A stretch of DNA of 64,000 bases from G047528255 sp047528255 (GCA_047528255.1 CP180024.1:992001-1056000), one strand, 5' to 3'. Counted from the stretch's first letter, positions 31,976 to 41,821 are shown. Notes: a model not told the origin generated them from the sequence alone. A program made the numbers and translations.

Positions 31976-34285
31976 TCATCTTTTAATATCTGGGCTCTCT
32001 ATTTTGAGTTTATTCCTGGCCATTTTTGCGGCTTGCACCATATTTTTAAGGGCTTGGGTGGTTTCAGTCCATCCACGGGTTTTAAGTCCGCAGTCGGGAT
32101 TGACCCAAAGGTTTCGAGCCGGTAAATATTCCAAGGCGTATTCGATCAAATGAAGCATTTCTTTTACATCGGGCACTCTGGGGGAGTGAATGTCGTATAC
32201 GCCGGGTCCTATTTCATTGGGGTATTTGAAATACGAAAAAGCTTCCAGCAATTTCATTTGAGAGCGAGAAGTTTCGATGGTTATTACGTCCGCATCCATA
32301 TCAACAATGTGTTTCAGAATATGGTTGAATTCACTATAACACATATGGGTGTGGATTTGAGTGAGATCTTCCACGCCGCTAGAGGCTATTTTAAAAGCCT
32401 TCACGGCCCATTTTAAATAATAGTCCCAATTCTTTTTCTTCAGAGGAAGGCCCTCTCGGATGGCGGGTTCGTCAATTTGTATGATACGGATGCCTGCTTT
32501 TTCCAAAGCTTGTGCTTCATCACGGATGGCCCACGCGATTTGCTGAGTTGTTAGGGAGCGTGGTTGATCATCGCGTACGAAAGACCATTGCAAAATAGTT
32601 ACAGGACCGGTGAGCATGCCCTTCATCGGTTTTTCGGTCTGAGATTGGGCAAAACGACTCCAACGTACTGTCATATTCTGTAGACGTTTAACATCACCAT
32701 AGATGACGGGGGGTTTAACACAGCGGCTTCCGTAACTCTGCACCCAACCGTTTTGAGTAGAAAGAAAACCTTTGAGTTGCTCGCCGAAATATTCGACCAT
32801 GTCGTTGCGTTCAAATTCACCGTGTACCAAGACGTCCAGGCCTATTTCTTCTTGACGGCGAATTGCCTCTATCGTGGCTTTCTCTATGGCTTTTTCATAT
32901 TCTTTCGGAGTCCATTCACCCTTTTTGAACCGTGCTCTAAATTGTCGGATCTCTGTAGTTTGCGGAAAGGATCCGATAGTAGTGGTAGGGATTAGGGGGA
33001 GTTGAAATTGTTCTCGCTGAATCTTTTGACGTACTTCAAAGGGGCTTTGACGTCTAGCGTCTTGGGCCGTTACGGCCGCAACTCGTTGCTTGACCGTTTT
33101 GTTATGTATGAGTGTGGATTGACGGGCGTGTTCTTGAGATTGACGATTGAGCGACAACAAATGTTCATCACCTAGGATTATTCGATCCAATTCATCAATC
33201 TCTTGAAGTTTTTGGCGAGCAAAGGCCATACGGTCTTTGATATCCGGATGGATAGACGTTTCAAACGTCAGATCAAAAGGTATGTGCAAAAGTGAACAAC
33301 TCGGGGCGATCATCAAACGATCTGTTCCTAAAGCGGCTTCAGCCGTACGAATCTGTTCTATGGATCGAGTGTAATCATTTTTCCAAATGTTTCTGCCGTC
33401 AATCACCCCGAGCGAAAGCATATATCCATTAGGAATATTATCGAGCGTTGCATCCAACTGCTCGGGGGCTCTTACCAAATCAATGTGTAAGGCTTGCACT
33501 GGAAGGCTTTTGGCCAACGTCATATTTTCATCCAACCCATCGAAATAGGTTGTCATTAAAATTTTCAAACCTTGTACGCGTTCGCTGATTTGTTGGTAGG
33601 CGTATTGAAATGCTTTTTTTTCCTTCTCGGTGAGATCTAAAACCAAAAAGGGTTCGTCAAGTTGTACCCATTCGGCACCTTGATTCTTCAAACGTTCGAG
33701 CAAATCGATATAGATCGGGGTCAACTTTTGAATCAAATCGATCCGGTGAAATCCTTCGCTTTTTTCTTTGCCGAGCAAGAGATAAGATATAGGGCCGATC
33801 AATACCGGCTTGGGGTATTTTCCGAGTATTTTTCGGGCTTGGTCAAATTCATCAAAAACCTTAGTTGAGGAAATATTAAATTTATGATTTGCCGTGAATT
33901 CCGGAACGATGTAGTGATAATTGGTATCAAACCATTTGGTCATCTCCATCGCGGTGATGTCCAGACCTTCTTTTTGATAACCTCTGGCCATAGCGAAATA
34001 CAGGTCTATATCTGCTACCCGGGCTTCTGATAAAGGAGTATAACGTTCAGGAATGACACCGAGTAAAAATGACATGTCCAACACCTGATCATAAAAACTG
34101 AAATCATTGCAAGGAATCAGATTCAGACCTGCTTTTTTCTGTATTTTCCAGTGTTCTTCTCGAAGTTTTTCCGCTGCATTGAATAATTCTTCTCTTGTGA
34201 TTTTTCCTGCCCAATATTCTTCAGAGGCTTTTTTAAGCTGACGTTGAGCCCCTATACGAGGATAACCAAGGTTGTGTTTTAACAT
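31976..34285 (-). CDS. metE: Cobalamin-independent methionine synthase
   Basis: Transfers a methyl group from 5-methyl-tetrahydropteroyltri-glutamate to homocysteine without B12. The 769-residue length is normal for the two-barrel enzyme. The N-terminal barrel begins LGYPRIGAQRQLKKASEEYW. The C-terminal catalytic barrel has TTTIGSFPQT near residue 440, LVHGEFERNDMVEYF near 490, and the zinc ligands in HTHMCYSEF and NPDCGLKTRGW. It is the last gene of a methionine operon read leftward from the SAM-I riboswitch, 81 bases behind metF. The 3' end is next to IS ends but the C-terminus looks complete. Confidence 0.97.
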   Translation of the reverse strand: MLKHNLGYPRIGAQRQLKKASEEYWAGKITREELFNAAEKLREEHWKIQKKAGLNLIPCNDFSFYDQVLDMSFLLGVIPERYTPLSEARVADIDLYFAMARGYQKEGLDITAMEMTKWFDTNYHYIVPEFTANHKFNISSTKVFDEFDQARKILGKYPKPVLIGPISYLLLGKEKSEGFHRIDLIQKLTPIYIDLLERLKNQGAEWVQLDEPFLVLDLTEKEKKAFQYAYQQISERVQGLKILMTTYFDGLDENMTLAKSLPVQALHIDLVRAPEQLDATLDNIPNGYMLSLGVIDGRNIWKNDYTRSIEQIRTAEAALGTDRLMIAPSCSLLHIPFDLTFETSIHPDIKDRMAFARQKLQEIDELDRIILGDEHLLSLNRQSQEHARQSTLIHNKTVKQRVAAVTAQDARRQSPFEVRQKIQREQFQLPLIPTTTIGSFPQTTEIRQFRARFKKGEWTPKEYEKAIEKATIEAIRRQEEIGLDVLVHGEFERNDMVEYFGEQLKGFLSTQNGWVQSYGSRCVKPPVIYGDVKRLQNMTVRWSRFAQSQTEKPMKGMLTGPVTILQWSFVRDDQPRSLTTQQIAWAIRDEAQALEKAGIRIIQIDEPAIREGLPLKKKNWDYYLKWAVKAFKIASSGVEDLTQIHTHMCYSEFNHILKHIVDMDADVITIETSRSQMKLLEAFSYFKYPNEIGPGVYDIHSPRVPDVKEMLHLIEYALEYLPARNLWVNPDCGLKTRGWTETTQALKNMVQAAKMARNKLKIESPDIKR

Positions 34286-34366
34286 ATTTAAGGGGATTTA
34301 AAGGATTAAAATACAATATTTCAGTTACATCTGAGATTATTGAATAATAAAAAGCCATTTTAGAAA

Positions 34367-35320
34367 TCAAAAAACGGCTTGCACTATTTTATGGATACGG
34401 TCAGGGTTGCCCATTGTGTAATAATGGATAACCTTTACACCGGAATCCTTTAGTTCTTTGGATTGATGTATAGCCCATTCGATACCGATTTGAGAAATAG
34501 CTTGATTATTATTGGCTTTCCGTATTTCTTGTTCCAGTTCGTTGGGAATTTCGACATGAAAATGGGTAGGTAAACTATTCAATTGAGATATGGTAGATAT
34601 CGGTTTGATCCCAGGTATGATAGGTACATTGATATTCATTGCTTTGCAGCGATCGACAAATTTAAAATATCTTCTGTTGTCAAAAAACATTTGAGTGACG
34701 ATATAGTTGGCGTCCGCCTTGACTTTTTCCTTCAAATGATATAGGTCCGTTTCCAGATTGGGGGCCTCGAAGTGCTTTTCGGGATAGCCTGCCACTCCGA
34801 TACAAAAATCGGTGGCATAACCCTTTTCAAAAAATTCATCGAGGTATTTTCCTTGATTGAGATCGTTCACTTGCTTGACCAATTCCACGGCATAAGAATG
34901 GCCTCCCTTTTCAGGAATAAAAGTTTTTTCGGATGGAATCGAGTCTCCCCGGAGCGCCAAAATATTGTTTATACCAAAAAAATGCAAGTCAATCAAAGCG
35001 TCTTCCGTCATTTGTTTGTCAAAACCTCCGCAGAGTAAGTGAGGAACCGCGTCTACCTCGTACTTATTCATGATAGCCGCGCAAATTCCCAAAGTTCCTG
35101 GTCTTCTTGAGGTGGTGTTTTTCTGCAACAGCCCGTCTCCACGATCTATATAAACAAACTCTTCCCGATGGGAAGTTACATCGATGAAGGGTGGATTAAA
35201 CTCCATTAGCGGATCCAAAGTATTAAAGATATTTTCGATACCCCTTCCTCTCAAAGGAGGCAAAATCTCAAAAGAAAAGAGCGTCTTTTTCGTTCGGGAA
35301 ATATGTTCAGTAACTTTCAT
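34367..35320 (-). CDS. metF: Methylenetetrahydrofolate reductase
   Basis: Reduces 5,10-methylene-THF to 5-methyl-THF, the methyl donor for MetE. The 317-residue flavoprotein has FSFEILPPLRG near residue 16, the FAD-binding segment LLCGGFD with NILALRGDSI near 115, the stretch GVAGYPEKHFEAP near 175, and QMFFDNRRYFKFVDRC near 210. The length is slightly above the bacterial norm of about 300. It lies between the frameshifted PLP enzyme (stop 57 bases upstream if the frameshift is corrected) and metE, on the same strand, so the three should share the riboswitch-controlled message. Confidence 0.96.
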   Translation of the reverse strand: MKVTEHISRTKKTLFSFEILPPLRGRGIENIFNTLDPLMEFNPPFIDVTSHREEFVYIDRGDGLLQKNTTSRRPGTLGICAAIMNKYEVDAVPHLLCGGFDKQMTEDALIDLHFFGINNILALRGDSIPSEKTFIPEKGGHSYAVELVKQVNDLNQGKYLDEFFEKGYATDFCIGVAGYPEKHFEAPNLETDLYHLKEKVKADANYIVTQMFFDNRRYFKFVDRCKAMNINVPIIPGIKPISTISQLNSLPTHFHVEIPNELEQEIRKANNNQAISQIGIEWAIHQSKELKDSGVKVIHYYTMGNPDRIHKIVQAVF

Positions 35321-35377
35321 CAGTGTTCGGGAATTAAGGTAAGGTCATCATATCAAGGCTTTGTGCACTGGAAAATT

Positions 35378-36539
35378 TTAAACGAGTTCTTTCTTTTTGA
35401 TTTTGACAAAGGGCTGTTCGAGGTCTTTTATCAGATCTGCCGCATGTTCTATTCCGAAAGAGAAACGAATAAGAGAACTTTGAATTCCGGTGGCTTGTCG
35501 TTTTTTTTCCGGTATGGATTTGTGTGTCATTGTTGCCAGGTGGAAGAGTAAACTCTTGGTACCTCCGAGGCTTTTTACAAGTTGGAAGTAGGTGGTTAGC
35601 CGTCACGAAGGCTTCTGCTGCTGCTTCTGTATCTTCTTTGAGAGAAAAGGAAACACCTCCTCCGAAGGCTTTTTGCTGTCCGGTCGCTACAGCATGATTC
35701 TTATGAGAAGTCAATCCGGGATAGTACACCTTATCTACTTCCTGATGTTTTGTGAGGAATTCCGTCACCTTAAAAGCATTGTAGGATTGTTTTTCCACAC
35801 GTAAGTATAGCGTTTGGACTCCTCTTAGAGTGAGCCAAGAGTCAAAGGGAGCCAAAACACTTCTGGTAGCGTTTTGGATGTATTTGAGTCTTTCGGCCAA
35901 TTCGGTATCATTCAATACAATTAGACTTGCCAACACATCCGAGTGTCCGGAAAGGTATTTCGTTGCGCTTTGGATAACAATGTCGGCACCTAAATCCAGA
36001 GGGTTTTGTAGAGCGGGAGAGGAGAAATTGTTGTCTACCACTAGCCATGTGTTATGAGCTTTGGCTATCTTGCTGATACTTGCGATGCATGAAATTTTCA
36101 GTGTAGGATTGGTCGGAGAATCTAACCATATTATTCTAGTTTTTTCGGAAACGTCTTGTGCTACATGCTCTTTTTTTGTGGTATCTACGAACTTTACTTG
36201 AATTCCAAAGCGATTGTATACTGTGGTGAGAGCGCGAAAAGTTCCTCCATAGATATCATTTACGGCGATTACTTCGTCTCCGGCCGATAGCAGTTTGAGT
36301 ATAGCATTTATGGCTGACAAACCCGAGGCAAACGCTAAGGCTGATTGGCCGTTTTCCAAAGCGGCGGCAGCTTCTTCCAAAGGTCTTCTCGTAGGATTAT
36401 TTGTGCGAGTGTAGTCGAATATTTTGTGGATGACCGGAGCCTCTTGCACATAGATAGAGGTCTGGTAGATCGGTGTAGAGATATCCTCTGTAAGGGGATC
36501 GTCCGATAGGTTGTGGATGACTTTTGTTTCTGCCTTCAT
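35378..36539 (-). pseudogene. Cys/Met-metabolism PLP enzyme (cystathionine gamma-synthase/lyase type), frameshifted
   Basis: First gene behind the SAM-I riboswitch. The frame reads as a normal member of the Cys/Met PLP family for about 317 residues: YTRTNNPTRRPLEEA, ALAFASGLSAI, the PLP lysine in SATKYLSGHSDV, and YYPGLTSHKNH. Near 35587 the frame breaks. One base further along, the expected C-terminus resumes (QLVKSLGGTKSLLFHLATM, then a stretch ending FGIEHAADLIKDLEQPFVK) and stops at 35378. Without correction, translation runs to 35334 with unrelated residues. This may be a recent frameshift or a base-calling error. Substrate choice between synthase, lyase and sulfhydrylase cannot be told by eye; the operon favours a step toward homocysteine. 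Confidence 0.85.
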
Positions 36540-36688
36540 GATAGGATTGTTTTCGGTTTTATTTCAATCTGAGTTTATCATGAAAGATTTCTGGGATGTC
36601 CAAAAAAATCCCCTCCGTTTAAACCGAAAGAAACCTTTGAAGTATAAAAATAATTTGACTGTGACTCATCTTTGGGCTTATATTTCCC

Positions 36689-36792
36689 TTTAACAGGGTT
36701 GGAAGCAGCACCTTCTTTTCTCAATGAGAGAAAGGGTTGCTAGGTTTCATTGGGCCAAATCCCTCAACCTTTCTTGATAAGCTGTTTATTGC
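36689..36792 (-). promoter_or_regulatory. SAM-I (S-box) riboswitch
   Basis: On the minus strand, 150 bases before the PLP enzyme gene, the sequence reads CTTATCAAGAAAGGTTGAGG, then GGCCCAATGAAACCTAGCAA and, after a variable hairpin, AAGGTGCTGCTTCCAACC. These are the conserved core blocks of the SAM-I aptamer (kink-turn side, GGCCC-ATGAAACC-GCAACC junction and GGTGCTAATTCC box). AACAG upstream and CTGTT downstream can close the P1 stem. SAM-I riboswitches turn methionine and SAM genes off when SAM is plentiful. No clear terminator hairpin is seen in the 150-base leader, so the expression platform is unsettled. Confidence 0.93.
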
Positions 36793-36876
36793 AAATAACG
36801 AATAGTTTATTGTGACGCTAATATAAGAAATTTATTTTCATTGTTCATTTTTTATTTCGATAGGGCTATATGTATC

Positions 36877-37087
36877 GAGAACGTCGCATGAGATAAAGTT
36901 GTTAAAATATTTTTAAATCAATATATTGTTTAGTCTATTTGGAGTAGAAAATAAAAAATCCGGATATAGGCTCAGGATCACCGTAAAACTAAGCTTTAGT
37001 GAACTATATATAGAATGTTCTACCAGAAGGAGTGACCCTTTTAAAAGGTAGCCCCTTAATTCACTGGAAAAGGATGGAGAAAGAAAT
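36877..37087 (+). mobile_element. IS5-family 5' fragment, plus strand
   Basis: Starts GAGAACGTCGCATG and stops at ...GGAGAAAGAAAT, where a minus-strand copy begins. The remainder is absent. Confidence 0.87.
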
Positions 37088-38362
37088 GAGAATATTGTTT
37101 TAATGCTGGATTACGTTTATCTAGCTATCCTAGATGCTCTTTGTTGGAGAAGACGTAGATTTAGTCTTTTACATTATAGTTTAAAACTATTGATTATAAA
37201 TTAATTAATTATATCTATTTTTATAGATAGTGTATAATAATTCCAGGGATACGATACAAATTATGCGCCATATCTTCCATAAAATGCTGGGCAGGACATG
37301 AGCTAATCCTTTGTATGCTGCCTTGATTGATCCAAACCAACGATTTATACTGCCAAAAGTACGTTCTACTACCGATCGGTTTTTACTCGCTAATTTATTG
37401 AATAATATAGCTATCCTACTTTAAGGGCCGATTCCTATAGGGTTTCTTCTGTATAAGGTCTTTGATGCTTCGACTATGAAAGTAAGACACATTGGCTGGC
37501 TCTTGATAACCTTTGTTTGCATATACACTTCTCTGGGTTTATATCCTAGTTTGCTTATTAATGGCTTTATACCTCTACTATCATACTCATTGGCAGCTAC
37601 ACTATGTACGTCTAGTATTATTCCATTTTTATCCCCCCTATGTGCTTCTTGTATCCGTAGTAGAGTTTACCTGATTTCTTGAGCCATTTTTCTTAATTTT
37701 ATACTCCTGATTGATTCTCTTTTTTTACCCTTTCTTTTCTTTGACTGATTTGCTTTTTGCTCTCTTCCTTCCANNCCTCCACTNCNTNANGTAGTGGGCC
37801 CCTTTTGAGCAAGGGGACTCACTATAATAGTGGAATTTACTATCACTACTGTTTTAACTATAGCCTGATGCTTTTCTAATTTCTTATTGATCTTTTTCAG
37901 TAAGAGCTCATATGCCTTTTGGCTATTATTTCATTGCGAAATCCGCATAGAGTTGTATGATCTAGGATCTGATCTTCCAATAGAAACCCACAAAAGCGCA
38001 TGCAACTCAAGGAGTCTTTCACTAATTCTTCTATTCCTACATNACTGAGATCATACCAGTTACTCAAAAGCATCATCGTAAATAACGATATTCCACTGTA
38101 AGCAGGTTAGCCTTTTATTCCCTGNCCTTTTTGATATATTTTTCTTATTTCTTTTTCNATACCTTCCNAGTGGATCAANGTGTTTANNCTTTTTNAAAAA
38201 CTCACTCNTTCTGGTAGAANGGTCNATATATAGNTCACTAAAGNTTATTTNTNNGGTGNTTCTGANCATAGATNCGAANCTTTTTTAGTTTCTANTNCAA
38301 GTAGANAAAACAATATNTTGATTTACAAANATTTTAAANNCCTTCTCNCATNCAANNTTCTN
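37088..38362 (-). mobile_element. Degenerate IS5-family copy, left arm of a long inverted repeat
   Basis: 3' end GAGAATATTGTTTTAATG at left; the 5' end near 38362 is masked by N bases. It shares private variants with 38423-39700, such as GGGCCCCTTTTGAGCAAGG, which other copies lack. N bases become dense toward the axis at 38392.5. Confidence 0.88.
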
Positions 38363-38422
38363 NTNNNNNNNCTANNNNNTTNNGNNTAANTNNANTTANN
38401 CNNNNNNCNANANGNNNNTAAN
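38363..38422. repeat. N-rich palindrome centre between two inverted IS copies
   Basis: About 60 bases, mostly N. The readable bases and the N positions mirror each other about 38392.5, for example TAANTNNANTTA at 38387-38398. The base identity here is unreliable. Confidence 0.8.
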
Positions 38423-39700
38423 GANANNNTTGNATGNGAGAAGGNNTTTAAAATNTTTGTAAATCAANATATTGTTTTNTCTACTTGNANTAGAAACTAA
38501 AAAAGTTNCGNATCTATGNTCAGAANCACCNNANAAATAANCTTTAGTGANCTATATATNGACCNTTCTACCAGAANGAGTGAGTTTTTNAAAAAGNNTA
38601 AACACNTTGATCCACTNGGAAGGTATNGAAAAAGAAATAAGAAAAATATATCAAAAAGGNCAGGGAATAAAAGGCTAACCTGCTTACAGTGGAATATCGT
38701 TATTTACGATGATGCTTTTGAGTAACTGGTATGATCTCAGTAATGTAGGAATGGAAGAATTAGTGAAAGAATCCTTGAGTTGCATGCGTTTTTGTGGGGT
38801 TCGATTGGAAGATCAGATCCCAGATCATACGACTCTATGCAGATTTGGAAATGAAATAATAGCCAAAAGGCATATGAGCGCTTACTGAAAAAGATCAATA
38901 AGAAATTAGAAAAGCATCAGGCTATAGTTAAAACAGTAGTGATAGTAAATTCCACTATTATAGTGAGTCCCCTTGCTCAAAAGGGGCCCACTACCTACGT
39001 AGTGGAGGCTTGGAAGGAAGAGAGCAAAAAGCAAATCAGTCAAAGAAAAGAAAGGGTAAAAAAAGAGAATCAATCAGGAGTATAAAATTAAGAAAAATGG
39101 CTCAAGAAATCAGGTAAACTCTACTACGGATACAAGAAGCACATAGGGGGGNNNAAAATGGAATAATACTAGACGTACATAGTGTAGCTGCCAATGAGTA
39201 TGATAGTAGAGGTTATAAAGCCATTAATAAGCAAACTAGGATATAAACCCAGAGAAGTATATGCAGACAAAGATTATCAAGTGCCAGCCAATGTGTCTTA
39301 CTTTCATATTCGAGGCATCAAAGACTGTATAGAGAAAAAAAACTATAGGGAACTTTCCCTTAAGTAGGATAGCTATATTATTCAACATAATTAGTGAGTA
39401 CCCCCCGATGGATAGTAGAACGTACTTTTAGAAGTATAAAGAGCTGGTTTATATCAGGAAAGGTAGCTTACAAAGGATTAGTTCATGTGCATGCCCAGCA
39501 TCTTATGGAGGATATGGTTCATAATTTGTATCGTTCCCTTGGTATTATTATACGCTGTTCATAAAAAAAAGATAAAATTAATTAATTTATAATCAATAAT
39601 GTTTTAAACATAATGTAAAAGACTAAACCTATATTTTTTCTAACGCTCCCCATCTAGGATGGGCTGAATAAATGTAATTAACCATTAACACAATGGTCTG
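38423..39700 (+). mobile_element. Degenerate IS5-family copy, right arm of a long inverted repeat
   Basis: 5' end masked by N bases, 3' end CACAATGGTCTG. The first 300 bases mirror the left arm, including the N bases, so that 38516-38725 and 38060-38269 translate identically. Away from the axis the two arms differ at scattered bases and are clearly different at their outer ends. Confidence 0.88.
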
Positions 39701-39747
39701 ACGTTGATTTAAAAATATTTTAATACCCTCTCTCATACAAGGTTCTT
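39701..39747 (-). mobile_element. Short IS5-family 5' terminal fragment
   Basis: About 47 bases from ACGTTGATTTAAAAATATT to CATACAAGGTTCTT, an IS 5' terminus in inverted order directly behind an IS 3' end. It overlaps the last codons of the downstream 5-formyl-THF cyclo-ligase gene. Confidence 0.75.
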
Positions 39748-40308
39748 AAAACGATAAACCTTATCAGGACAAACAGCTATATCTAAAGGAATATCCATTG
39801 TGTTTCGATCTGAAATTTGACGTATAGGCCCAAATAGACTCAGGCCTATTTTCAATATTTTCGATCTGCAAATAGTAAAAAACCGGTCATAAAAACCCTT
39901 GCCGTACCCCACACGATATCCTTCATTATCAAAAGCTAGAAGAGGAACAAACACCACGTCAATCAAAAACGGATTCACCTGTACCTCCTCCAAAGGTTCG
40001 GGTATCCCATAAGTGTTCAACTGCAGTGGAGTATTTATTGTCAATAAACAAGCTTGCATGGAAAAATTGTAAAAATCACTCCGAGTAGTAACTACTTTCT
40101 TCCCCAATGCAAACAGACGTTTAACAATAGGGTAAGTATCAAGTTCATTAAACTTTCGGAGGGGTAAAAAAATATGATAACAACGTTTATCCCATATGGG
40201 AAGTCCCTCTAAAATAGACAAAACACGAAGACTCTCCTGAGAAATATTTTGTGACGAAAAAACTTTCCTACGGGCTATATAGACCTTGCGAAGCGTCTTT
40301 TTATCCAT
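39733..40308 (-). CDS. 5-formyltetrahydrofolate cyclo-ligase
   Basis: Converts 5-formyl-THF to 5,10-methenyl-THF with ATP, returning stored folate to one-carbon metabolism. The 191-residue product starts KKTLRKVYIARRK, has a central ATP/substrate region, FVPLLAFDNEGYRVGYGKG, and the signature GYGKGFYDRF near residue 140, and ends CPDKVYRFKNLV. The last codons, AAC CTT GTA TGA, lie in an IS 5' terminal fragment, which therefore supplies the stop codon; the ancestral C-terminus probably ended at or just after VYRF. It is the third gene of the U32 peptidase-ferredoxin operon, starting ten bases behind ferredoxin. Confidence 0.93.
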   Translation of the reverse strand: MDKKTLRKVYIARRKVFSSQNISQESLRVLSILEGLPIWDKRCYHIFLPLRKFNELDTYPIVKRLFALGKKVVTTRSDFYNFSMQACLLTINTPLQLNTYGIPEPLEEVQVNPFLIDVVFVPLLAFDNEGYRVGYGKGFYDRFFTICRSKILKIGLSLFGPIRQISDRNTMDIPLDIAVCPDKVYRFKNLV

Positions 40309-40318
40309 AATACTTTGC

Positions 40319-40549
40319 TTATATATTCTTCACGCTGATAATCTTGACGGGGCAGGACCGAGAGGCATGCTCACACTTTCCATAAGTACGATCGTCAGGA
40401 GTTTTCAAGGTAAAAAAACCTTTCTTTTCGGTGGCGTGCAGCAGGACGGATTTTCCGTCTTTTTTGGACATCCGAAAATGCTCAGGTGCCAATTCAAGAC
40501 AATAATTGCATCCAATGCACTTGTTTCTTTGGAGAGTAACGATGAGCAT
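40319..40549 (-). CDS. Small single-cluster [4Fe-4S] ferredoxin
   Basis: A 76-residue electron carrier. Cysteines 11, 14 and 17 form CIGCNYC, and a fourth, C66, sits in SCPVKI near the C-terminus; C59 is additional. This is the single-cluster ferredoxin arrangement. The start codon directly follows the stop of the U32 peptidase gene (adjacent bases 40549/40550), so translation is probably coupled. U32 enzymes involved in tRNA hydroxylation depend on iron-sulfur clusters, so a dedicated electron donor for the neighbouring gene is a reasonable inference. Confidence 0.9.
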   Translation of the reverse strand: MLIVTLQRNKCIGCNYCLELAPEHFRMSKKDGKSVLLHATEKKGFFTLKTPDDRTYGKCEHASRSCPVKIISVKNI

Positions 40550-41791
40550 TCAGGCGCTGACAAGTTTGTAGAGTTTATCCGAAGGCCGGACTCTAAAATC
40601 CAGAGGGATGGTACATATCTTCCCCTTAAGCGCAGTATCCGTCAGTTTGGCATCAACCATAAGAGAGGAAACCCTGATCTCCTTGACCCCTGTCCTGGGG
40701 CCAGTGATAAGAATCTTATCCCCAACTTTCAATTCGTACGCTTCAATCAAAAACTCCCCGATGGTCGCCTGAGGATAATAATGTCGGACCTTTCCAAGGT
40801 ACACCTTTTTCTGTGTAGCTATCGAACCACTTACGGGAGACCATTCACCAAGCTTTTGTCCGAGATAATAACCACTCCAAAACCCGCGATTGTATACCGT
40901 TTTAAGTCGCTCATTCCAATCAGCGACCTTTTGTTGATCAAAAGCTCCGGAAGCAATAGCGTCGATGGCTTTGCGATAGCAAGCGGTAGTCATGGCGACA
41001 TATTCAGGAGATCGCCCCCTACCCTCGACCTTAAGCACCTTTACTCCGGAAGCTACGATCTGATCCAAAAAAGAAATCGTAGAGAGGTCTTTGGCTGACA
41101 TCATGTATTCATTGTCAAGCTCGATCTCAAAACCGCTCTCTTGGTCAATTACAGTATATTTTTTGCGACAATTTTGTTTACAGGCCCCGCGATTGGCCGA
41201 GGAATTATGGGAATGTAGGCTGAGATAACACTTGCCCGATACGGCCATACAAAGCGCGCCATGTCCGAAAATTTCAATTTCTATCAAACGTCCAGAAGGG
41301 CCTTTTATCTCCTCTTTTTCGATCTGGCGAATGATTTTCTCCACTTGACTCAGGCTAAGCTCACGGCTCAAAACCATCGTATCGGCAAAAAGAGAATAAA
41401 ATTTGACGGTCTCTATGTTGCTTACATTCAATTGGGTAGAAATATGAACCTCCATCCCGATTTGACGGGCATAATGAATTACGGCTTGATCCATAGCTAT
41501 CAAAGCGTCCACTCCGGCTTGTTGCGCTCGATTGGCAAGCGTTTTTATTACTGAAAGATCATGATCATATATGATAGTATTGATAGCAATGTAGCTACGA
41601 ACTCCCTTAGCACGGCAGCGACGCACAATCTCAGGCAAGTCTTCCATTTTGAAATTGATCGAAGAGCGAGCACGCATATTAAGCTGATCTATACCAAAAT
41701 ACAATGAATCAGCGCCATGATCGATCGCCGCTTGCAAACATTCAAAATCTCCGGCTGGGACCATGAGTTCTATTTTTCCATCTCGAGTCAT
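40550..41791 (-). CDS. U32 family peptidase / tRNA or rRNA hydroxylase-like protein
   Basis: The 413-residue product begins IELMVPAGDFECLQAAIDHG, a typical U32 start, and holds the family signature as GHGALCMAVSGKCYLS near residues 180-195, followed by further cysteines in RGACKQNCRKKY. Well-studied U32 members (TrhP, RlhA) hydroxylate tRNA U34 or 23S rRNA using prephenate; others were named peptidases or collagenases. The sequence and the ferredoxin next door favour an RNA hydroxylase role, but the exact substrate is inferred. A TAnnTTTG element lies 17-24 bases upstream. An IS end lies only 30 bases upstream. Confidence 0.88.
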   Translation of the reverse strand: MTRDGKIELMVPAGDFECLQAAIDHGADSLYFGIDQLNMRARSSINFKMEDLPEIVRRCRAKGVRSYIAINTIIYDHDLSVIKTLANRAQQAGVDALIAMDQAVIHYARQIGMEVHISTQLNVSNIETVKFYSLFADTMVLSRELSLSQVEKIIRQIEKEEIKGPSGRLIEIEIFGHGALCMAVSGKCYLSLHSHNSSANRGACKQNCRKKYTVIDQESGFEIELDNEYMMSAKDLSTISFLDQIVASGVKVLKVEGRGRSPEYVAMTTACYRKAIDAIASGAFDQQKVADWNERLKTVYNRGFWSGYYLGQKLGEWSPVSGSIATQKKVYLGKVRHYYPQATIGEFLIEAYELKVGDKILITGPRTGVKEIRVSSLMVDAKLTDTALKGKICTIPLDFRVRPSDKLYKLVSA

Positions 41792-41807
41792 GACGATAAA
41801 ATTCGAA

Positions 41808-41815
41808 CAAAATTA
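41808..41815 (-). promoter_or_regulatory. Putative -7 element of the U32-ferredoxin-cyclo-ligase operon
   Basis: On the minus strand the bases are TAATTTTG, an exact TAnnTTTG match, ending 17 bases before the ATG. The IS begins at 41822, so any -33 box at the usual spacing would lie inside IS sequence. Confidence 0.5.
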
Positions 41816-41821
41816 CACAAT

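Noticed and set aside
36540..36688. Rho-independent terminator in the riboswitch leader
   Set aside because: Short palindromes and a T run exist near 36600-36630, but no stable hairpin with a proper loop followed by the T run could be confirmed by eye.
38060..38725. Two identical 69-codon frames facing each other, as a possible duplicated gene
   Set aside because: Both are transposase N-terminal fragments in the mirrored, N-filled IS pair.
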